From Prevotellaceae bacterium UBA5903 (lineage in GTDB: Bacteria > Bacteroidota > Bacteroidia > Bacteroidales > Bacteroidaceae), in the NCBI GenBank assembly GCA_002431845.1, contig DJEH01000040.1, positions 1-5,018 on the forward strand: a stretch of DNA of 5,018 nucleotides. The letters run 5' to 3'. Of this stretch, positions 1-5,018 are shown one piece after another. The notes under the pieces were generated by a model. It made no database searches. It was not told the DNA's origin and saw only the letters and a list, made by a program, of their open reading frames with translations. A program made the position numbers and the translations under genes. Within the stretch, counting starts at the first letter, position 1, and each line of letters begins with the position of its first letter.

Positions 1-14
1 GCCCATGATACGCT

Positions 15-34
15 CGTATCACGGCCGTGATACG
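15..34. repeat. Perfect 20-bp palindrome with a nearby third half-site
   Basis: The half CGTATCACGG (15-24) is followed at once by its exact reverse complement (25-34). The 8-mer TGATACGC occurs at 28-35 and again at 6-13 in the same orientation, so three related half-sites sit within 30 bp, and the two direct copies start 22 bp apart, about two helical turns. This resembles an operator for a dimeric DNA-binding protein. It could also be the stem of a terminator of an upstream gene or a dispersed palindromic repeat; no T-run follows directly, which argues against a terminator. The palindrome itself is plain in the sequence; its role is unknown. Confidence 0.6.
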
Positions 35-172
35 CCAATTAAAAACGCACACTGTTATTAGTATAATCGTAAGATTGAAATATCTGAATGCGTATGTAGC
101 TTGTAGCACCTTACAACATACGCTGCAAATCTCTAACAAATTGTTGCATAATGTCAAAAAGTATATAAAACC

Positions 173-204
173 TTTGGCAATTAAAAGGTCATTTGCTACC
201 TTTG
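173..204 (+). promoter_or_regulatory. Bacteroidetes-type promoter (-33 TTTG, -7 TACCTTTG)
   Basis: TTTG at 173-176 is followed after exactly 20 bp by TACCTTTG at 197-204. This matches the Bacteroidetes primary sigma (sigma-ABfr) consensus TTTG-N19-21-TAnnTTTG without a mismatch. Transcription should start a few bases after 204, near 210, giving an untranslated leader of about 80 nt before the ATG at 292. It is the best promoter match in the window and may also serve the downstream genes, because no equally good match was seen before 1117, 1658 or 2033. Confidence 0.85.
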
Positions 205-291
205 CATAAAATAGGTGACATAACTTCATAACCGAGTTGGCTGCTATAAAGCACGCAATGTCACGCTGTTTTATTGTTTAAATCAAAAAAT

Positions 292-936
292 ATGGGATTA
301 TTTTCAAAACTATTTAAACATAAGGTTCAAACAAACGAAGCTGGTTGGCGCGTTGGCGGAATGGAAGATTTTATGATGCTCATACGCGTTTACTACCAAG
401 CAGTTATGGCTGCCAATTTGGGAATAAGCAATCTTGCTGCTCTGCCAGACTTGCGTGTGTTTAAACAAACCTTGCATGTAACCACCGTAAATAATAAGTT
501 GGGATTGGGCGAGAAAAACAAGTGCCGCAAAATGTTGATGGAGATTTATGGTATTGAGGACTTCTTTTTTAAAGAGATAGACCAAAGCATCAAGCGCCAT
601 TGCCGCAATGTGAATGAGGTAAGAAATTATCTTTTCCTTTTCCAAGGCTTTTCGCAAGAATTGATGATGTTGATGGGCAACATTATGAAGTGGAAATTCC
701 GCATTCCCTCAATGTTTCAGCAGGCACTTCGCAACCTTACAGCTAAGGCCGTAAACGATGTTCTAACCAAAAATACATGGAAAGACGAGGGAGTACGCAA
801 GGCTTGCTTATCGGTTCGCCACTACCAACAACAATTGGGTTATAGTGCCGAATGGATGACAACTTACGTATATAATGTGGTGATTTTGGCAAAAAAAGAG
901 CCCAAACCCAGCGATAAGGAAAAAGACGAAAAGTAA
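292..936 (+). CDS. Conserved-looking hypothetical protein, 214 aa
   Basis: I do not recognise a named family, though the sequence looks like an uncharacterised protein typical of Bacteroidales. The protein begins with a short amphipathic stretch (MGLFSKLFKHK) that could touch the membrane. It continues as a soluble, mostly helical body rich in Met, Phe and Leu (about residues 22-198) and ends in a charged Lys/Glu/Pro tail (about 201-214). There is no signal peptide, no clear transmembrane helix and no catalytic motif that I can identify. I chose the ATG at 292 over the in-frame TTG at 274, because the six extra residues look like read-through of an A-rich leader and Bacteroidetes starts are typically preceded by A-rich sequence, as here. 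A strong promoter lies about 90-120 bp upstream. The neighbours are division and RNA-decay genes, but the 180-nt gap to the next gene makes a shared function only a guess. Confidence 0.85.
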   Translation: MGLFSKLFKHKVQTNEAGWRVGGMEDFMMLIRVYYQAVMAANLGISNLAALPDLRVFKQTLHVTTVNNKLGLGEKNKCRKMLMEIYGIEDFFFKEIDQSIKRHCRNVNEVRNYLFLFQGFSQELMMLMGNIMKWKFRIPSMFQQALRNLTAKAVNDVLTKNTWKDEGVRKACLSVRHYQQQLGYSAEWMTTYVYNVVILAKKEPKPSDKEKDEK

Positions 937-1116
937 GACGTACGGAGATTTGCTCTAAAGTGAGGTAGTTGCAGCCGTTGATGCTGATAAGAGGAACATG
1001 CAACAAATGTTTATGATTTATGCAAAAACAATAGTAAACCAAACTCGTTGCTACCCCAATAGCCTATGCTCAAACAAAAAAGTAAGCATGTGAGCATCAA
1101 CACATAGCATGTAGCT
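937..1116. other. 180-nt spacer with AGCAT repeats and a possible hairpin
   Basis: No convincing gene or consensus promoter is visible. The right end holds three copies of AGCAT (1085-1089, 1093-1097, 1106-1110), two of them extended to AGCATGT. ATGCTCA (1066-1072) can pair perfectly with TGAGCAT (1091-1097), and ATGTG (1088-1092) can pair with CACAT (1101-1105). These two pairings exclude each other. The structure sits just before the start at 1117 and could form in the leader of that mRNA. A 31-codon reading frame (998-1093) has nothing to support it. Confidence 0.4.
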
Positions 1117-1479
1117 ATGAAGTTTCTTAACCTTATGGGTGACGAAAACACTCAAGGCAAGTCACTTATTTCAATAGTTATAGAATTGACAAACGAACAA
1201 GAAATAAATCTGCATAATTTTGAAGCTCGCGTACGCCAACTAATGATGGCTTATGCAGAAGAGAAGCAGAAAAATGCAGCCCTTCAAGAGCAATTAGACG
1301 CGTGTCAGCAGCAATTAGCTGATGCGCAGTCTTCTGTTGATCGTTTGAAACAAGAATATAGCACGCTTAAAATGGCGCGAATGATTGAGGTGAGTGGGGA
1401 CGATGTTAAAAATTCGCGTATGCGTTTGGCACATCTTATCAGAGAAGTGGACAAGTGTATAGCATTATTAGACGTTTGA
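1117..1479 (+). CDS. Small coiled-coil protein encoded upstream of zapA (ZapB-like)
   Basis: This 120-aa soluble protein has a short N-terminal strand-like segment (SLISIVIEL, about residues 16-24). A long heptad-patterned coiled coil rich in Gln, Glu, Ala and Leu follows (about 32-88). It ends in a compact segment RLAHLIREVDKCIALLDV (103-120). From memory, Bacteroidetes genomes often carry a coiled-coil protein with a similar ending (LVREIDKCIALL) just ahead of zapA. That position and its form suggest a partner of ZapA or of the FtsZ ring, comparable to ZapB in gamma-proteobacteria. Homology to ZapB is not shown: coiled coils look alike whatever their origin, and this protein is longer than the roughly 80 residues of E. 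coli ZapB. The start may be the ATG at 1117 or at 1135 (seventh codon); the sequence does not decide, and neither has a ribosome-binding site. The gene lies 178 nt before zapA. Confidence 0.85.
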   Translation: MKFLNLMGDENTQGKSLISIVIELTNEQEINLHNFEARVRQLMMAYAEEKQKNAALQEQLDACQQQLADAQSSVDRLKQEYSTLKMARMIEVSGDDVKNSRMRLAHLIREVDKCIALLDV

Positions 1480-1657
1480 TAATAAAGCAATAATAGGGAT
1501 ATGCCTAACTAAGGTGTATACCGCAATTTGCATAGCTGCACAATGCGGCACAGACAGAGTGCTATTGTAGATACGCTGACTTTTACTTTCGACTGAAAAA
1601 CACGTGAGCAACCTTTGAGTGTGTGCGTCTTGATTCAAACAATACAAAACGTATTCA
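1480..1657 (+). ncRNA. Candidate structured RNA, possibly 6S RNA (6S-Flavo type)
   Basis: This gap between the coiled-coil gene and zapA has no reading frame but several potential stems. CCGCA (1521-1525) pairs with TGCGG (1544-1548), with more pairing inside. GCAC (1548-1551) pairs with GTGC (1559-1562). GTGTAT (1514-1519) pairs with ATACGC (1571-1576), with one G-U. GTTTGA (1474-1479) pairs exactly with TCAAAC (1635-1640), closing about 167 nt into an elongated, interrupted rod. That shape and size resemble 6S RNA, which mimics an open promoter and binds RNA polymerase; in E. coli its gene ssrS follows zapA. I believe Bacteroidetes 6S RNA can lie near zapA but cannot verify it. The outer stem overlaps the stop codon of the preceding gene, and no consensus promoter is seen. 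It may instead be the structured leader of zapA. Strand and ends are inferred. Confidence 0.4.
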
Positions 1658-1981
1658 ATGAATAACACTATGGAGGATAAAAAAGATAAACTTGTTATTC
1701 AATTGCTGATTGGTAAACAAGTGTTTCCTATTACCATACGACGCGATCAAGAAGAAATTTATCGCAAGGCGTCAAAGATGATTACCGACAAACTGGGACG
1801 CTACGAGCAGTCGTACCCTAACTTAAGTTACGAGAGATACACCTCGGTAGCCTTGCTTGATTTTGCTGTACAAGTAATTCAGCTGCAGCAGCAAAAAGAC
1901 TTATCGCCTTATGAGACGATTGTAAATCGTTTGAATAAAGAGCTCGAAACTATTTTGGCAGATAATAGCGCAAAAAACTGA
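1658..1981 (+). CDS. zapA: Cell division protein ZapA
   Basis: ZapA is a cytoplasmic protein that binds FtsZ and cross-links its filaments at midcell, helping the Z ring assemble. This 107-aa protein has the usual length and layout. An N-terminal β-rich FtsZ-binding head (about residues 9-30, VIQLLIGKQVFPITIRRDQ) leads into the family segment EEIYRKASKMITDKLGRY (32-49). A helical C-terminal half (about 58-102) then forms the coiled-coil dimer and tetramer stalk, including the ALLDFAVQVIQLQQQ stretch. The ATG at 1658 is the longer start; an in-frame ATG at 1670 would remove four residues and is equally compatible with the family. Only 51 AT-rich bases separate it from rny, with no promoter match between them, so the two genes are probably co-transcribed. 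Confidence 0.93.
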   Translation: MNNTMEDKKDKLVIQLLIGKQVFPITIRRDQEEIYRKASKMITDKLGRYEQSYPNLSYERYTSVALLDFAVQVIQLQQQKDLSPYETIVNRLNKELETILADNSAKN

Positions 1982-2032
1982 TTTTAAACTAATTAGGACA
2001 CTTAATAAAATTCAAAATATAAAATAATAAAC

Positions 2033-3565
2033 ATGTTAGCGACATTACTACTTTTGATAGGCTTGATAGTTGGTGGTGGCGTAGGATATAGTTTCTTTCG
2101 TTATGTACTTAAGAAGAAATACTTACGTATGATAGACAATGCCAACCGTGAAGCTGATGTTATAAAAGAAAAGAAACTTCTTGAGGTTAAAGAGAAATTC
2201 TTAAATAAAAAGGCAGAACTCGAAAAAGAGGTGCAACAACGCAATCAACGCATCTTGCAGGTTGAAAACAAACTTAAACAACGCGAGTTGGGACTAAATC
2301 AACGTCAGGAAGATTTGGGGCGCAAAAAGCAAGAACTCGACAATGCTCACAACCGCTTGAACAACCAGCAACAAGCTCTTAATAAAAAAGAAGAAGAACT
2401 TGAAAAACTGCAATTAAAAGAGCGCGAAAAGCTTGAGGAGTTGAGTGGATTGTCGGCAGAAGAGGCTAAAAAACGTCTCGTTGATTCGCTAAAAGACGAG
2501 GCACGAAGCAATGCGCAGAGTTACATCAACGACATTATGGACGATGCTAAACTCACAGCCAACAAAGAGGCAAAACGCATTGTTATCCAAACAATCCAAC
2601 GTGTGGCTACTGAAACTGCTATTGAGAATAGCGTAACTGTGTTCCATATTGACAACGACGAGGTAAAAGGCCGTATCATAGGTCGTGAAGGCCGCAACAT
2701 ACGTGCACTCGAGGCTGCTACTGGAGTAGAAATCGTGGTAGACGATACACCCGAGGCAATTGTTATTAGTGCTTTCGACCCCGTTCGTCGTGAGATATGC
2801 CGTTTGGCTTTGCACCAACTGATAGCAGACGGACGTATTCACCCAGCACGTATCGAAGAGGTGGTTGCTAAGGTTAAAAAGCAAGTTGAAGACGAGGTTA
2901 TTGAAACCGGTAAACGTACTGCTATTGACTTGGGTATACATGGTTTGCACCCCGAACTTGTGCGCATCATTGGTAAGATGAAATATCGTTCGTCGTACGG
3001 ACAAAACCTCTTGCAACATGCACGCGAAACCGCAAATCTTTGTGCTGTAATGGCTGCCGAATTAGGACTTAATCCTAAAAAAGCAAAACGTGCAGGTTTG
3101 CTTCATGATATAGGCAAAGTGCCCGATGAAGAGAGCGAATTACCACACGCACTCTATGGTGCAAAGCTTGCCGAGAAGTATAAAGAAAAGCCCGAAATTG
3201 TAAATGCAATCGGTGCTCACCACGACGAAATGGAGATGACCACCTTGTTGGCTCCTATTGTTCAAGTGTGCGATGCCATAAGCGGAGCACGCCCTGGTGC
3301 ACGTCGTGAAATTGTTGAAGCCTACATCAAACGTTTGAACGACCTTGAACAAATAGCTTCGAGCTACGATGGTGTTACAAAAACGTATGCCATTCAAGCT
3401 GGTCGCGAATTGCGCGTAATTGTTGGCGCAGACAAGATTGACGATAAGCAAATTGAAACTTTAAGTTCAGACATTGCACGTCGTATTCAAGACGAAATGA
3501 CTTACCCTGGACAAGTGAAAATCACCGTAATACGTGAAACGCGTTCGGTAAGTTACGCTAAATAA
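2033..3565 (+). CDS. rny: Ribonuclease Y
   Basis: RNase Y is a membrane-anchored endoribonuclease that starts the decay and processing of many mRNAs. The 510-aa protein is full length (about 520 in Bacillus subtilis) and has all family parts in order. One N-terminal transmembrane helix (about residues 2-24) is followed by a long, highly charged coiled coil (about 30-150). A KH RNA-binding domain (about 200-262) carries the GRIIGREGRNIR loop (213-224). The HD phosphohydrolase domain (about 325-420) has likely metal ligands H329, the H358-D359 pair in LLHDIGK, H396-H397 and D414. The conserved C-terminal domain ends in YPGQVKITVIRETRSVSYAK (491-510). Wording such as ELPHALYGAKLAEKYKEKP matches the Bacteroidales version as I remember it. 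The start at 2033 leaves the whole transmembrane helix intact and is preceded by A-rich sequence. It follows zapA closely and is followed by a long hairpin. Nothing looks damaged or missing. Confidence 0.98.
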   Translation: MLATLLLLIGLIVGGGVGYSFFRYVLKKKYLRMIDNANREADVIKEKKLLEVKEKFLNKKAELEKEVQQRNQRILQVENKLKQRELGLNQRQEDLGRKKQELDNAHNRLNNQQQALNKKEEELEKLQLKEREKLEELSGLSAEEAKKRLVDSLKDEARSNAQSYINDIMDDAKLTANKEAKRIVIQTIQRVATETAIENSVTVFHIDNDEVKGRIIGREGRNIRALEAATGVEIVVDDTPEAIVISAFDPVRREICRLALHQLIADGRIHPARIEEVVAKVKKQVEDEVIETGKRTAIDLGIHGLHPELVRIIGKMKYRSSYGQNLLQHARETANLCAVMAAELGLNPKKAKRAGLLHDIGKVPDEESELPHALYGAKLAEKYKEKPEIVNAIGAHHDEMEMTTLLAPIVQVCDAISGARPGARREIVEAYIKRLNDLEQIASSYDGVTKTYAIQAGRELRVIVGADKIDDKQIETLSSDIARRIQDEMTYPGQVKITVIRETRSVSYAK

Positions 3566-3582
3566 AACATCGCTTTTTAATA

Positions 3583-3666
3583 AAAAATAGTGCAATTGCA
3601 TGATTTTGCATCAACACTCCTTAAGCTGAGAGAGATGATGTTTATTTATGCTATTGCACTATTTTT
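3583..3666 (+). terminator. Long hairpin after rny, probable transcription terminator
   Basis: The 14-base arms 3583-3596 and 3653-3666 are exact reverse complements (AAAAATAGTGCAAT and its partner). Allowing one T-T mismatch extends them to 19 bases (3583-3601 and 3648-3666). An inner stem, CATCA (3609-3613) with TGATG (3636-3640), and a possible CTC/GAG tip fold most of the 46-nt interior. The left arm begins with an A-run and the right arm ends in a T-run followed by CTTT, the pattern of an intrinsic terminator that could work in both directions. It lies 17 bases after the rny stop codon. The stem is longer and less GC-rich than usual, so a small inverted-repeat element or a structured 3' end is an alternative. 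Confidence 0.65.
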
Positions 3667-3696
3667 CTTTCATCCTAATATTTGCTTTTTATAAAG

Positions 3697-5001
3697 ATGA
3701 AAACATCCAAACACAGTCCTTGGACATGGATACCAACTTTATATACCGCCGAGGGTATTCCTTATGTTATCGTAATGTCTGTTGCAACGGTTATGTACGA
3801 ACGTATGGGGCTTACAAATGCACAGATAGCACTTTATACCTCATGGCTTTATCTTCCGTGGGTAATTAAGCCTTTTTGGAGTCCTGTGGTTGATTTGCTC
3901 CGAACCAAACGATGGTGGATAGTCGTTATGCAACTATTTATAGGTGCAGCCTTAGGCGGCTTGGCCTTTAGCATGCAGTTGCCCTCGTTCTTACAATGCT
4001 CCTTGTGTATGTTATGGCTAATGGCTTTTAGCAGTGCAACACACGATATTGCAGCCGATGGCTTTTATATGTTAGCACTCACACCGCAAGAACAAGCTTT
4101 CTTTGTGGGCATACGTTCCACCTTTTACCGCATAGCCAGCATAGTGGGGCAGGGACTGCTCATTATGTTTGCAGGCGTATTAGAGTCGCGCTTCAGGCCG
4201 TCGCAAGCGTGGAGTATAACTTTTGCTATAACGGCAGTTGTATTCCTACTATTGTTTTTGTATCATGCCAAAATGCTACCGCAAACAAAGAACGATTGTG
4301 CTCATAATCAAGTGGATTGGCATAGCGTGACAGCAGAATTTTTAGACACCTTTGTTAGTTTCTTCCGAAAGCCTCAAATAGCCATAGCTCTATCCTTTAT
4401 TCTCTTGTATCGATTGCCCGAGGCTTTGTTGGTTAAGATAGCTCCGCTCTTCATGCTCGACAACCCTACTAAGGGGGGATTGGCCTTAACCACTGGCGAA
4501 TTGGGTTTGGTGCAGGGCACAGTTGGCGTAATAGGCCTTACTTTAGGGGGCATCATTGGTGGTATTGCAGCAGAGCATGGTGGACTGAAGCGCTGGTTAT
4601 GGCCCATGGTACTGAGCATCACATTGCCCGATGCTGTATACATTGTTTTAGCATACTTTCAACCCGAAACGCTCTTTTGGATAAATGCTTGTGTGTTTGT
4701 AGAACAATTTGGCTATGGCTTTGGTTTTACTGCTTACATGCTTTATCTTATATATTTTTCGCGCGGTGAATCCTCTACAGCACACTATGCCTTTTGCACA
4801 GGTTTCATGGCTTTAGGCATGATGTTACCAGGCATGATTGCAGGCTATTTGCAAGAGCTGGTGGGCTATCTTAATTTCTTTATTATAGCCATGACTTTAT
4901 GTCTTATAACGTTTGTTGTTGCAAGCCTTATAAAGATTGACAAAGACTTTGATGCCGATGAAACAGATTATGATGATGCTGAAGACGACGTTATTTTATA
5001 A
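3697..5001 (+). CDS. MFS transporter, AmpG-like (putative muropeptide permease)
   Basis: This 434-aa integral inner-membrane protein has about 12 hydrophobic segments and belongs to the major facilitator superfamily. The region after the second helix, PFWSPVVDLLRTKRWW (59-74), corresponds to the AmpG-family form of MFS motif A. The fourth-helix stretch ATHDIAADGFYMLAL (114-128) matches the AmpG signature that reads SQDIVxDA in E. coli AmpG. FYRIASIVGQG (143-153) fits the next helix. AmpG brings GlcNAc-anhydromuropeptides into the cytoplasm for cell-wall recycling; the related SLC33 group carries acetyl-CoA. The substrate here is inferred from family resemblance only. It is shorter than E. coli AmpG (491 aa, with two extra helices reported) and ends in an unusual acidic tail (about 415-431, rich in Asp and Glu). 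I chose the ATG at 3697 over the TTG at 3682, because the latter lies in a T-rich stretch and adds only five residues. The hairpin before it suggests separate transcription from rny. Confidence 0.85.
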   Translation: MKTSKHSPWTWIPTLYTAEGIPYVIVMSVATVMYERMGLTNAQIALYTSWLYLPWVIKPFWSPVVDLLRTKRWWIVVMQLFIGAALGGLAFSMQLPSFLQCSLCMLWLMAFSSATHDIAADGFYMLALTPQEQAFFVGIRSTFYRIASIVGQGLLIMFAGVLESRFRPSQAWSITFAITAVVFLLLFLYHAKMLPQTKNDCAHNQVDWHSVTAEFLDTFVSFFRKPQIAIALSFILLYRLPEALLVKIAPLFMLDNPTKGGLALTTGELGLVQGTVGVIGLTLGGIIGGIAAEHGGLKRWLWPMVLSITLPDAVYIVLAYFQPETLFWINACVFVEQFGYGFGFTAYMLYLIYFSRGESSTAHYAFCTGFMALGMMLPGMIAGYLQELVGYLNFFIIAMTLCLITFVVASLIKIDKDFDADETDYDDAEDDVIL

Positions 5002-5018
5002 TAAGTAGGTATTCAAAA

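Noticed and set aside
27..209. 60-codon reading frame on the + strand
   Set aside because: It starts inside the palindrome, runs through the consensus promoter at 173-204, has no recognisable protein features and is best explained as non-coding leader.
310..657. 115-codon reading frame on the - strand in the first gene
   Set aside because: It overlaps a better-supported gene that has a promoter, and no - strand promoter or protein family was seen.
947..973. Possible promoter with TTTG at 949-952
   Set aside because: No TAnnTTTG element lies 19-21 bp downstream, so the match is only a lone tetramer.
998..1093. 31-codon reading frame in the spacer after the first gene
   Set aside because: It is short, has an unremarkable composition and no start context or recognisable motif, so chance is the simpler reading.
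1468..1668. 66-codon reading frame on the - strand covering the spacer before zapA
   Set aside because: The region shows RNA-like pairing rather than protein-like sequence, and the translation has no recognisable motif.
2489..3019. Long reading frame (176 codons) on the - strand within rny
   Set aside because: It is the shadow of a strongly conserved RNase Y gene; the translated product is Cys/Asn/Thr-rich without domain character.
3648..3869. 73-codon + strand frame at the start of the transporter gene
   Set aside because: It overlaps the transporter gene in another frame and starts inside the terminator arm; the transporter frame has clear MFS features.

Overview
The window looks like a chromosomal segment from a Bacteroidales bacterium, probably Prevotella-like. 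It is AT-rich, it has no Shine-Dalgarno sequences before the starts, and it carries a textbook Bacteroidetes-type promoter (TTTG, 20 bp, TACCTTTG) ahead of the first gene. The RNase Y protein also has the form I know from Bacteroides/Prevotella. All five supported protein genes lie on the + strand.

Layout: (1) 1-291 is a non-coding leader with a perfect 20-bp palindrome near the left edge, then a strong promoter and a leader of about 80 nt. (2) 292-936 encodes a conserved-looking 214-aa protein of unknown function. (3) 937-1116 is a 180-nt spacer with small repeats and a possible hairpin. (4) 1117-1479 encodes a 120-aa coiled-coil protein that resembles ZapB in size and form. (5) 1480-1657 is a second spacer of about 180 nt with several potential stems; it is a candidate structured RNA, possibly the Bacteroidetes 6S RNA. 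(6) 1658-1981 is zapA. (7) 2033-3565 is rny (RNase Y). (8) 3583-3666 is a long, nearly perfect hairpin ending in a T-run, probably the terminator of the rny unit. (9) 3697-5001 encodes an AmpG-like major facilitator transporter. The last 17 bases hold nothing that can be called.

The central block combines cell division (a coiled-coil partner candidate and ZapA, which bundles FtsZ) with bulk mRNA turnover (membrane-anchored RNase Y). The short, promoter-poor gap between zapA and rny suggests they are co-transcribed. The transporter, separated by the hairpin, probably forms its own unit and may import cell-wall fragments for peptidoglycan recycling. Most of the window is ordinary core-genome content. 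The two long non-coding spacers and the two inverted-repeat structures are the parts the protein genes do not explain. I see no mobile element, CRISPR array, tRNA, rRNA or defence system, and no convincing new multi-gene system.
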